Positions 16,313-23,993 of a DNA stretch of 64,000 nt are shown piece after piece (positions within the stretch are counted from its first letter, which is position 1; each line of letters begins with the position of its first letter). The translations under genes were made by a program, and so were the position numbers. The DNA lies in the NCBI GenBank assembly GCA_964587755.1, contig CAZPMC010000002.1, positions 62,001-126,000 of the forward strand. The letters are read 5' to 3'. The stretch is from CAZPMC01 sp964587755. Its GTDB lineage: Bacteria; Bacillota; Clostridia; Acetivibrionales; DTU013. Under the pieces are notes generated by a model. The model made no database searches, was not told the DNA's origin, and was given only the letters and a program-made list of their open reading frames with translations.

Positions 16313-16763
16313 TATTATTTTCCCCCCGTCCATGGAGTTCTTCTAACACATAGTGTCTCACACCGTATCTATCCGTGTCAAGAATAAGCTGCTTCCCTTT
16401 TCTGGTGCGCCCGTTAATTATAACAGGTGCTTGCAGGTTCATAGTCATTTTGTTCATATCCTCAGGAACCACAACTATGCTGTACACTTCGACATCTGCT
16501 TCACTCATAATTCCAAGTTCTTTTAATGTCTCGTCATCCAGCTTTATCTCATAGTCCCTTTTAACGGCAAACGGATTAATCAACACAAAAGCAAGCCTCG
16601 GGTTATCAACACTTTGGAGCCATTTAAATGGTGAATTTTCTTCTTCGTTATTAATAAGCACATATTGCTTCACTGTTTCAAATCCGGGCAGCCCCCGGCT
16701 AAATCCGATTATATCACTTTCCTTTATATCCAGCTCCCCAAAATATCTTGTTTTAAGAATCAT
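16266..16763 (-). CDS. fliW: flagellar assembly factor FliW
   Basis: A 165-residue cytoplasmic protein that binds flagellin and, when free, binds CsrA and relieves repression of flagellin translation. Typical segments are [17 protein letters not shown] near the start, [20 protein letters not shown], and [18 protein letters not shown] in the C-terminal half. Family members are about 145-155 residues. This one has a polar tail (after [10 protein letters not shown]) that is encoded in the region overlapping csrA, so the tail may be a by-product of the overlap. It lies between yviE and csrA, as in Bacillus. Confidence 0.95.
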   Translation of the reverse strand: MILKTRYFGELDIKESDIIGFSRGLPGFETVKQYVLINNEEENSPFKWLQSVDNPRLAFVLINPFAVKRDYEIKLDDETLKELGIMSEADVEVYSIVVVPEDMNKMTMNLQAPVIINGRTRKGKQLILDTDRYGVRHYVLEELHGRGENNNACTGEEKGSVHHNK

Positions 16764-16785
16764 ATTATTCCCCCCGGTATGTTAT

Positions 16786-17364
16786 TCACGCCAATGCGTT
16801 TATCTGTGTATTTACATATCTCATTTCAATTGAAGCATATTGCTCCATTAAAATTTTCACCTGTGAAGGTGTGTAATTAATGCTAATGCTTCCTGGAGTA
16901 ATTTCTCCCTCAACGCCATTTTTTGCGCCTGCTGCATATCCTCGGGAAGTGATTTCCACTTCCCCTCCCTCTATAGTAATCCTGGGTCTTGCTTTCGGTA
17001 TGTAATCAAGTCCGAATTCATTCATCGTTGTTCCATTTTGCCATGCAATGTCGGCTTGCGGATTTACTTTATTTTCAATAGCCGCCATCAGGTCGCCTTC
17101 CCCTGCAACCCTTGCTGCGTAATCCAACGCCTGTTTCTTTGCCGCTTGGGCGGCCTGTCTTGTCAAATCGATAGGCCCCATTAGACCTGCGCTGGCAAAA
17201 CACTCATACTGATCTATAACGACTCTCGGAAGCTCGGTGCGTATGTCAATCCTCTCTTCCTTATGGCTCAGATCGAGCTTTGCTCTGCGTGTCTCAATCG
17301 ACAACTGGGATTTTGTTGTCTGAATACTAATTCTGGCATCCGTGCGGCTAATTTGTAAGGGCAT
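16786..17364 (-). CDS. yviE: YviE-like flagellar-locus protein (DUF6470)
   Basis: A 192-residue protein matching YviE of Bacillus in position (between flgL and fliW) and in general features: a basic, beta-rich N-terminus (PLQISRTDARISIQTTKSQ), a central helix of Ala/Gln-rich residues (TRQAAQAAKKQALDYAARV), and a C-terminal half ending in a helix with ILMEQYASIEMRYVN. No signal peptide or catalytic motif is visible. Function in the family is not established. Co-location with flgL and fliW suggests a role in filament junction or secretion. The start at 17364 lies 36 bases from the flgL stop. Confidence 0.85.
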   Translation of the reverse strand: MPLQISRTDARISIQTTKSQLSIETRRAKLDLSHKEERIDIRTELPRVVIDQYECFASAGLMGPIDLTRQAAQAAKKQALDYAARVAGEGDLMAAIENKVNPQADIAWQNGTTMNEFGLDYIPKARPRITIEGGEVEITSRGYAAGAKNGVEGEITPGSISINYTPSQVKILMEQYASIEMRYVNTQINALA

Positions 17365-17400
17365 GTCCTCACCATCCGTGGCAAAAAACTATTAAATTGA

Positions 17401-18309
17401 TTAGCTTAAAAAATCAACAAGTGACGGCATAATAATCCTGGCTCCGCCGGCAAGCGCTGTTCTGTACACATTTTCTTCATTTTTCAAATTCATTATGGTA
17501 TCTGCCATATCAACATTTTCATTGTCACTCATTAGCTTTGTAAAATTTAATCTATCGTTCTGCATTCTATTTGAAGTCAATTCAAGCCTGTTTATTCGAG
17601 CACCCACATCCGCTCTTACCCTAAGAACATTATCTAAATCATTTGTAAACGCATCACTGATAGTGCTTAATACTGAAAAGTCAGCAGTATTTAATGCATT
17701 TATAAAATTATCTATGTCATCTATGAATTTCCCTTTTCCATTTACGGCTGTACCACTTCCGGCGTTGAATAGGTCACCGCCGGTTATATTAATGTTTATA
17801 CTGTCACTCATTCCGATTTCAAAGTAAATCATTTCACTGTTATCTACATCAAGAGCAAAAGTACCATCTGCATTCATAAATTCTTTATCTGTTTTATATC
17901 CGGAAAAAAGATATCTGCCTGCATATGTGGCATTGGACAAATTAACAAGCTGAGTTCTCAGCTGTTCAACCTCCTTGGCAGTAGCCTTTAAATCCTCCGG
18001 GTTCTTTGTTGTATCATTGCTTGCCGTGCCAAGCTCTATTAGTCTTTGAAATATATCACCTATGTCATTTAATGTGGAATCCGTTATTTCCAGCCATGAC
18101 TGCGCATCCTTCAAATTCTTTTGATACTGCTCTATTTCAGCTACGTCTGTGCGCAGCTTCAAAGCCCTGGCAGCCACTACAGGGTCGTCAGACGGCACCT
18201 GTATCTTTTTGCCGGATGCAAGCTGACTCTGGTACTTGTTCATCCTCGTCAAATTGTTTCCTATGTAGTTGATCATGTTGTTAATTAACATGTTATTTGT
18301 TATTCTCAC
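17401..18309 (-). CDS. flgL: flagellar hook-associated protein 3 FlgL
   Basis: Junction protein between hook and filament, 302 residues, flagellin-like at both ends. The N-terminus RITNNMLINNMINYI and the SGKKIQVPSDDPVVAARAL segment are standard FlgL. The C-terminal half ends with MADTIMNLKNEENVYRTAL, which packs like flagellin D0. I place the start at GTG 18309, since GGAGG lies seven bases before it and family members begin at this residue; the longest frame reaches 18330 inside the end of flgK. flgK stops at 18323, so there are 13 bases between the genes. It is part of the flgM-to-csrA motility unit. Confidence 0.95.
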   Translation of the reverse strand: MRITNNMLINNMINYIGNNLTRMNKYQSQLASGKKIQVPSDDPVVAARALKLRTDVAEIEQYQKNLKDAQSWLEITDSTLNDIGDIFQRLIELGTASNDTTKNPEDLKATAKEVEQLRTQLVNLSNATYAGRYLFSGYKTDKEFMNADGTFALDVDNSEMIYFEIGMSDSININITGGDLFNAGSGTAVNGKGKFIDDIDNFINALNTADFSVLSTISDAFTNDLDNVLRVRADVGARINRLELTSNRMQNDRLNFTKLMSDNENVDMADTIMNLKNEENVYRTALAGGARIIMPSLVDFLS

Positions 18310-18322
18310 TGCAAAACCTCCA

Positions 18323-19993
18323 TCACACAAATAACTTATTTATCAGGGTCTCGTAAATCTCTCCCATTGTCCTTATCATTCTTGCTGAAGCATTATATGC
18401 CTGCTGATATTTAACTAAGCTGGCCAACTCTTCGTCAATTGACACTCCTGACTCTGAAAGCCTCCTGTTGGTAATTTGATTTACAATAACCTTCTGGTTG
18501 GATTTGTAATTATTTGCCTGCTGAGCGTCAACACCAAGGCCTGCTACAAGAGATTTCATGTAATCCTCAGGTGCGCCCTCTGAGAACATATCCGAGTCCT
18601 TTCTCAGCTTTAATATGCTGTTAAGTATTTCAATATTTCCAGCCTCCCCTGGTTCTCCTGAGGTAGTAATTTTATTAAAGTCCTCTAAAATATCAAAGCT
18701 TACCGCAAAGTTTTTTGCTGTCAGTTTTTCGTATTGATCATATACATAGGATTGGTAGGCTTCGTAATTCGGGTCAGTTGTATCGTTCGGATCGTCAATA
18801 TGCGGTGCACCGCTTAAAAAATCGCTGGTAGAGATGGATTTATTGCCGATACCAGTCATTGTGAAGAATCTGACACCCATATCTGTTGTGTTATAGCCAT
18901 AGCCGTCTGCATGACCAAATCCGGCTACCTCTCCTATGTCGAACTGCCTATCACCGTCAGCATCAATATAGCCTTCGTTAAATGCTCTGGCAAACACTCT
19001 GACAAATTCATTAAGCTTTTTTTGATAGTAGGGTATTCCCTTATAATTCGGTGAGGTAATACCATTAGAGCCTGCCTCGCCTTCGTTTCCGTCTCTGACA
19101 TCAAGGTAGCCCTTAAGCTCGCCGCCTTTAACACTGAGCGCATTGCCATCTGCCCATCTAACCTGATACAGGTTATCTACATCCTCATCATTGACCTTTT
19201 GACTTGAGTTCCTCTGAACAACTTCCAGCTTACTTATTTGGAAGTGGTCTACAAGCAGCTTTCCGCTTATAGCGATGGTAAAATGCTTGTCATCTCTGCC
19301 GTCCGGCAGCTTTCCGTATACTACCTCATTAACGTCTATATTTACTATTTTTGAGAGTTTATCCACAAGGACCGTCCTTTGGTCTCTCATATCATTAGCT
19401 GTATTGCCGTCAAGCTCAGTTATATATATCTGTCTGTTTAGCTGCTGAATTTGGACAGCATAGGAGTTTATCTCCTCAACCTTTGTTTGAATTCTATTGT
19501 TTAAATCTTGCTGGAGAGTCTCAAGGTGGGTAGCCATACTGTTAAAAAATTTTGCTAATGTAACTCCCCTTTCTCTTACCAAAGCTCTGACAGCCGCACT
19601 ACTGGGGTCCTTGCCAAGCTCCTGAAGTGAATCATAAAAATCACTCATAATAGTAGTAAAACCGCTATCCGACGGTTCGTTAAACATGACTTCAATATCA
19701 GCTAATGCCTCCTGCTTAGCGCTCCACTCACCTAAATTTATGTTTTCGCTCCAATATTTAAAATCAAGATATTCGTCCCGGATACGTTGTACTCCTGTCA
19801 CTTCGGCACCTGTTCCCATCATTCCAGTGCCGTCAAATAAAGCCATAGGCCTCGAAGCAGACTGTATAGCCCTCTGTCGCGAATATCCTTCAGTATTCAC
19901 ATTATTTAAATTGTGGTTGACTATGTCAAGGTTTCTCTGGGCTGTAAAGAGCCCCCTTATCGCCACATTTAGTCCAAAAAAGGATTCAGCCAT
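18323..19993 (-). CDS. flgK: flagellar hook-associated protein 1 FlgK (copy 1)
   Basis: Rod-, hook- and filament-type junction protein of 556 residues. It has the N-terminal AIRGLFTAQRNLDIVNHNLNN motif shared by axial proteins, the FlgK-specific helical region (LQDFYDSLQELGKDP-like, then SAAVRALVRERG), and the C-terminal SIDEELASLVKYQQAYNAS / RTMGEIYETLINKL ending that packs in D0. It directly follows a second FlgK gene with six bases between them. Which copy forms the working hook-filament junction, or whether both do, cannot be told from the sequence. This copy is nearer to the usual length and lacks the large insertion of the other. Confidence 0.93.
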   Translation of the reverse strand: MAESFFGLNVAIRGLFTAQRNLDIVNHNLNNVNTEGYSRQRAIQSASRPMALFDGTGMMGTGAEVTGVQRIRDEYLDFKYWSENINLGEWSAKQEALADIEVMFNEPSDSGFTTIMSDFYDSLQELGKDPSSAAVRALVRERGVTLAKFFNSMATHLETLQQDLNNRIQTKVEEINSYAVQIQQLNRQIYITELDGNTANDMRDQRTVLVDKLSKIVNIDVNEVVYGKLPDGRDDKHFTIAISGKLLVDHFQISKLEVVQRNSSQKVNDEDVDNLYQVRWADGNALSVKGGELKGYLDVRDGNEGEAGSNGITSPNYKGIPYYQKKLNEFVRVFARAFNEGYIDADGDRQFDIGEVAGFGHADGYGYNTTDMGVRFFTMTGIGNKSISTSDFLSGAPHIDDPNDTTDPNYEAYQSYVYDQYEKLTAKNFAVSFDILEDFNKITTSGEPGEAGNIEILNSILKLRKDSDMFSEGAPEDYMKSLVAGLGVDAQQANNYKSNQKVIVNQITNRRLSESGVSIDEELASLVKYQQAYNASARMIRTMGEIYETLINKLFV

Positions 19994-19999
19994 CTGTTA

Positions 20000-21931
20000 T
20001 CACCTTCCTGTCAGACCCAATCTGTTTACTACTGTTTCTATCATTTCATCAATGATGTTAAGAACTCTCGAAGCTGCATCATATGCATATTTAAATTTCA
20101 TCATATTTGTCATTTCTTCATCCAACGATACTCCCGTTACCGCAGTGCGCTGTGCATCTGCTGCAAGCACGAGTTTACCCTGACTTTCGGCTATTCTGGA
20201 AGAATCTGAGCCATTATTCCCCATTGCAAGTATGATTGCCTGATAATAATCGTCCAAACTCATAAAACCGCCCTTGTCGTCAATCAACGCACGGTTTCTA
20301 AGATTTGCAATCTCCAGTGCAATAGAGTTGTCTCCGTTTTGGCCTGTCCTTGAGGCAGCAATGTTACTCAAATCTGATAAGTTCGGGTTCAAACGTATAT
20401 TTCCCATCTCCAGCGGCCTGTCAGGATTAATAGTGACAAAAAAGTCTTCGCCCGCTGTGGGTGGATCCTTCATGTTTGTACCACTCTTATGTATATAGTT
20501 GACTGTACGCAGCATTACATTTACTAACGCATTAAGTCTTTGCCTCATATCCGAAACTATGTTCATAGTACTTCCCACCACGGAAAAGCCTTTACTGACT
20601 TCATTATTGGTGTCATATGCCATTGCTTGTGTTAACTGATTAAAATTTATATCTGTGAACTCTGTAAGGCTATATGCCACTGGGTCTGTTGCTAAAGACA
20701 ATCCTGACCATGCACCGGGAGTGTCGGTAATAACAGACGCTTTCATACCTATCCCTTCAAGCTCATCCTTCAATGTGTCCAAATCTGCGGCTGCTAGTGT
20801 ATCGCTTGTTACAAGTATGGCATACTTATTGGCATCAGCTCTAAGACCCGTCGTCCCGGAAACGTTAGCTGCAAAGTCTGCTGCGGAAGCAACATCAACG
20901 GTAGTGACATGCGCATCAATACCCCTTTTTAACAGCTCCTGCCTGTATGCATCTACTCTTGCATTTACTTCAATCGGATCAGCCATAGTCGATGTATCAA
21001 CATAAAACACCACATCAGCCTTTGTGTTTGGTGTGCCGTTTTCATAGCTTCCAATAATCCCTGACACTTCACCCCTTGACTCCATCAAACCCTTTATAAT
21101 ACCGCTTTTAACCGGGACCTCTATATTTGTTCCCCCTAGCTTTGCTACATAGAAGCTATCCCCGGGCTTTTTTTCACCGGCATATAAATCTGTGCTGATT
21201 CCCTTCTGTACCAGGAAATATCCGCCTAAGGTAACATCCACTTGCCCATCCTGCATTTCATTTATGTCAACATCGGCAAGCTTTGTCAGCCTGTCAAGCA
21301 GTGAGTTTCGCTGGTCACGGTAGTCATTGGCAGAGTCTCCGTATATCTCCGATTTTGCTATCTTAATATTTAGTTCCGCAATGCGTGAGGTGATATTGTT
21401 CAGCTCATTTATCCTTACCTCAAGCTCCGCATTCAAATCCTGCTGAAGCCTGTCAAGCTGCGCTCCCATATAATTAATCTGCTGAACAAGAGCTTCGCTT
21501 CTCTGCTTTACCAGTGCTCTTACTGTAAGGCTGTCAGGCTCCTTTGACAACTCCTGCCATGAATCCCAAAACTTATTTAAAATACTTTGGAGACCTGACT
21601 CCATAGGTTCTCCCATAATAGCCTGAACATCCTGGAAAGCTTTTTGCCTTGTCTCCCAGTATCCAAGCGTAGTATTTTCCTGTCTATATATATTGTCAAG
21701 AAAGGTATGCCTGATCTGACGGATTTCCTGTATGTCTGCGCCAAGTCCCAGTTGAATGAAACCGCCTTTTTTAACAATGGTATGAACAGGGCCATTCTTT
21801 ATCATGGCCTGCTGCCTGACGTATCCTGTTGTGTTGGTATTTGAAATATTATGGCCTGTTACATATAACCCACGCTCATTGACGATAAGGCCGGAGCGGG
21901 CTATTTCATAACTGGCAAAACTAACTCCCAT
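20000..21931 (-). CDS. FlgK copy 2 with vWA-like inserted domain
   Basis: A second FlgK, 643 residues. The ends are canonical: ARSGLIVNERGLYVTGHNISN at the N-terminus and SLDEEMTNMMKFKYAYDAASRV at the C-terminus, with SLTVRALVKQRSEALV in between. Residues about 300-425 are an extra domain. It starts ADVVFYVDTSTM, a strand followed by a DxSxx element as in von Willebrand factor A domains, then a helix ending LLKRGIDAHVTTVD. A second strand YAILVTSDT and a helix leading to GMKASVITD follow. That order fits a vWA/Rossmann-like insertion in the variable, surface-exposed part of the protein. MIDAS residues are only partly conserved, so metal binding is uncertain. Upstream is flgN after eight bases. 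Confidence 0.9.
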   Translation of the reverse strand: MGVSFASYEIARSGLIVNERGLYVTGHNISNTNTTGYVRQQAMIKNGPVHTIVKKGGFIQLGLGADIQEIRQIRHTFLDNIYRQENTTLGYWETRQKAFQDVQAIMGEPMESGLQSILNKFWDSWQELSKEPDSLTVRALVKQRSEALVQQINYMGAQLDRLQQDLNAELEVRINELNNITSRIAELNIKIAKSEIYGDSANDYRDQRNSLLDRLTKLADVDINEMQDGQVDVTLGGYFLVQKGISTDLYAGEKKPGDSFYVAKLGGTNIEVPVKSGIIKGLMESRGEVSGIIGSYENGTPNTKADVVFYVDTSTMADPIEVNARVDAYRQELLKRGIDAHVTTVDVASAADFAANVSGTTGLRADANKYAILVTSDTLAAADLDTLKDELEGIGMKASVITDTPGAWSGLSLATDPVAYSLTEFTDINFNQLTQAMAYDTNNEVSKGFSVVGSTMNIVSDMRQRLNALVNVMLRTVNYIHKSGTNMKDPPTAGEDFFVTINPDRPLEMGNIRLNPNLSDLSNIAASRTGQNGDNSIALEIANLRNRALIDDKGGFMSLDDYYQAIILAMGNNGSDSSRIAESQGKLVLAADAQRTAVTGVSLDEEMTNMMKFKYAYDAASRVLNIIDEMIETVVNRLGLTGR

Positions 21932-21939
21932 AGTACCTC

Positions 21940-22440
21940 CTACAATTTCATATCAAAAAAGTTTCTTTTCTTAGCGTCCTTTGAAAGTCCTTCACTTCCA
22001 TATGTATTATCAGCAGATGCTGCATTTGTAAGAACATTTATTGAAAAATCAATGTAGTCCAGAGAACTTTTGATAAGCTTTGAATTCAGCGAATTTGCTT
22101 CACTGAGATTTTTTATTACATTTTCCAGACCCCGTCCGCATTCCGTAAGCTTTTTAGCTTTGGCCTCGGGAGCTATTTTTATAAGTGTATCAAGTGTTAC
22201 ATCCGGCGCCACAGCCTGATTTTGCTGTGCAAGCTTTGAAATCAGCTCCACCCGTTCCTCCTCCAGCTTGCCAAGCTTTACAATCATTGACTGCTCAAGC
22301 TTTGTAACTCCTTCAAGCTCTGATACCTTGCCCTCTACAATCAGATCTGTTTTGTTTTTTGAAAGCTCCAGTATCCCTTCATATATAAATTTTTCCTTGT
22401 CCATAATTTCAATTAATCTGTCAAACAATGCTGTATCCAA
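21940..22440 (-). CDS. flgN: flagellar export chaperone FlgN
   Basis: A 166-residue, largely helical cytoplasmic protein in the position of flgN (YvyG in Bacillus), which escorts FlgK and FlgL to the export apparatus. Visible features are a long N-terminal helix (LFDRLIEIMDKEKFIYEGIL), a middle helix (VTKLEQSMIVKLGKLEEERVELI), and a helix with NVIKNLSEANSLNSKLIKSSLDYIDF, the usual FlgN C-terminal core. The frame starts with TTG at 22440, behind GGTGAGG; the true start may be slightly downstream. It is followed by the two flgK genes, its expected clients. Confidence 0.85.
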   Translation of the reverse strand: MDTALFDRLIEIMDKEKFIYEGILELSKNKTDLIVEGKVSELEGVTKLEQSMIVKLGKLEEERVELISKLAQQNQAVAPDVTLDTLIKIAPEAKAKKLTECGRGLENVIKNLSEANSLNSKLIKSSLDYIDFSINVLTNAASADNTYGSEGLSKDAKKRNFFDMKL

Positions 22441-22473
22441 AGCCTCACCACCTATCTAATAAATATCCGGAAT

Positions 22474-22499
22474 AAAAAAGAGAGTCAGTTAACTCCCCT
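22474..22499 (-). terminator. weak terminator or attenuator between flgM and flgN
   Basis: On the minus strand GGGAGT pairs with ACTCTC (one G-U) around a six-base loop, followed by TTTTTT. The stem is short, so partial read-through into flgN-flgK is likely. Confidence 0.4.
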
Positions 22500-22522
22500 T
22501 CAAAGAGATTGCACTTAATAAT

Positions 22523-22810
22523 CTACACCTTTTTGTCAAAAACCTTGCTAATAACTTTGCTGGCGACATCTCTCCCCGATACATTGTATCTGCCGGACTC
22601 GAATTTTTCTAAAATCTCAGCTACCTTGCCTGTGCGTACATCCGGCACATCCTTCAGTGCTCTGTAAGCCGTCTGGTAGTCCTTTGCCTCGGTTGAAATG
22701 GAGAGTACATCCTTTTTGGAAGCTACTGACCCGGTCTTGCTCACACGACCTGCTTTCTTCTGTGCTCCGTAAATCGCCGATATCTTTGAAATTTCACTTG
22801 GTATTCTCAT
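22523..22810 (-). CDS. flgM: anti-sigmaD factor FlgM
   Basis: A 95-residue protein that binds and inhibits the motility sigma factor until it is removed or exported after hook completion. It has the expected layout: a disordered, basic N-terminal half (SAIYGAQKKAGRVSK) and a C-terminal helical half with the family segment DVRTGKVAEILEKFESGRYNVSG. I place the start at ATG 22810, with AAGGTG ten bases upstream; a GTG at 22819 would lack a spaced site. A sigmaD-like promoter lies directly upstream, as for flgM in Bacillus, giving the usual feedback loop. Confidence 0.92.
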   Translation of the reverse strand: MRIPSEISKISAIYGAQKKAGRVSKTGSVASKKDVLSISTEAKDYQTAYRALKDVPDVRTGKVAEILEKFESGRYNVSGRDVASKVISKVFDKKV

Positions 22811-22843
22811 ATTAACCACTCACCTTTTAATTACTCATATGTA

Positions 22844-22870
22844 TTATCGGAAGAACCTTGAATATTATTA
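22844..22870 (-). promoter_or_regulatory. sigmaD-like promoter before flgM
   Basis: TAAT (22867-22870), 15 bases, then TCCGATAA (22844-22851) on the minus strand, with the same architecture and same imperfect -10 first base as the flagellin promoter at 16043-16069. It is 34 bases before the flgM start. Confidence 0.65.
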
Positions 22871-22882
22871 ACAAAGAAAATA

Positions 22883-23296
22883 TTACTTATTGCGATATTT
22901 CATATCAGAAGTTCTCCTCATATCAGATAAATTGCCCAAGTCAAGCTCCAACTGACTTGCAACTGATTTAAGCCTTGATGTCAGATCCCGCTCACAGGCA
23001 TCGCAATATCTTCCGCTCTTAATTGATCTCCCGCATTTTTCACATTCCAAAATCAAATTGCCTTCATCATTAGTTATTTCAAGTCTGCCTTCCTTTAAAA
23101 ACCTCTTAATCTTTTCAATGCTTATATCCAGTTCCGTAGACACCTGGGTTACACTTGCCCCAGGAAACTCATAGAGGTATTCCTTAACTCTCTGAAAATC
23201 TTCTTCCTCTTCCTGCTTACATACCGGGCAAAGTGGCGCACCACCAACATAGTTGTAAATTTTCCCGCACTTTCTACAATTCCTTACATCCGGCAT
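22883..23296 (-). CDS. yvyF: YvyF-like flagellar operon protein (TIGR03826 type)
   Basis: A 137-residue protein with two zinc-ribbon-like pairs at the N-terminus (NCRKCGKIY and PLCPVCKQE), a predicted helix-turn-helix (ASVTQVSTELDISIEKIKRFLKEG), and a further zinc ribbon in the C-terminal half (LECEKCGRSI, RYCDACERD). This architecture and its place just before flgM match YvyF of Bacillus, whose exact function is unclear. A regulatory nucleic-acid-binding role is plausible from the domains. GGAGGG lies seven bases before the ATG. Confidence 0.88.
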   Translation of the reverse strand: MPDVRNCRKCGKIYNYVGGAPLCPVCKQEEEEDFQRVKEYLYEFPGASVTQVSTELDISIEKIKRFLKEGRLEITNDEGNLILECEKCGRSIKSGRYCDACERDLTSRLKSVASQLELDLGNLSDMRRTSDMKYRNK

Positions 23297-23311
23297 ATGT
23301 TTTCCCTCCTA

Positions 23312-23992
23312 TTAGTATTTTCTTCCCGTGGCTACAACCAGCGCTGTTACCTTTAAAGCTCCTGCTTCCTTGAGCACCCTGCCGCATTCTTCAAGTGTGG
23401 CCCCTGTTGTCATAATATCGTCCACTAATATTATCGATTTATTTTTAACCAATTCCGTATCTGTAATTGTAAAAGCACCTTTTATGTTTAGCCGTCTGTC
23501 CCTTTTGTCTAAAAGGCTTTGGGATCCGGTATTCTTCAGCCTTTTCATAGCTTTTGATTTCTCAGGTATTTGAATTTCTTTGCTTAAAGCCTTTGAAATA
23601 AGAAGGGCTTGATTATATCCCCTGGCGTATTCCTTTTGCTTATGAAGCGGCACACTGATTAAAATATCATAATCCCCTGTGTGGGCCATATCCAAAAACC
23701 TTTTTGCCATAAGCTTTGCAAAAGTCCGGTAATAGCTTGGATTACTATAGAATTTAAATCTTATAAGAGAATCCTTTACTATGCCGGTGTACCGGAATAC
23801 ACTTATTGCCCCGTCACAAAAGTTCTCCTCCCCCTCCTGGCCTGTCCGTAAAAATTCCTTCTGTGCATAGGGCAAATTTTCATTACAGTGGCTGCATATA
23901 TTTATTACACAGTTTAGACTCAGCATCTGCCTGCAAAAAATACATCTTGGTGGGTAAAATACATTTAAAACCTTACTTAATATCCCCACCAT
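23312..23992 (-). CDS. comFC: ComF family protein (phosphoribosyltransferase fold)
   Basis: A 226-residue ComFC-type protein. The N-terminus has a zinc-ribbon-like set of cysteines (RCIFCRQML and ICSHCNENL). The C-terminal part is a type I phosphoribosyltransferase with the PRPP loop ILVDDIMTTGATL, preceded by YARGYNQALLISKAL. Family members take part in DNA uptake during transformation in competent bacteria; in clostridia the role is unproven. It precedes yvyF by 15 bases and follows recD2 with a one-base gap, and GGAGG lies eight bases before the start. The order comF-yvyF-flgM is the same as in Bacillus. Confidence 0.9.
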   Translation of the reverse strand: MVGILSKVLNVFYPPRCIFCRQMLSLNCVINICSHCNENLPYAQKEFLRTGQEGEENFCDGAISVFRYTGIVKDSLIRFKFYSNPSYYRTFAKLMAKRFLDMAHTGDYDILISVPLHKQKEYARGYNQALLISKALSKEIQIPEKSKAMKRLKNTGSQSLLDKRDRRLNIKGAFTITDTELVKNKSIILVDDIMTTGATLEECGRVLKEAGALKVTALVVATGRKY

Positions 23993-23993
23993 A

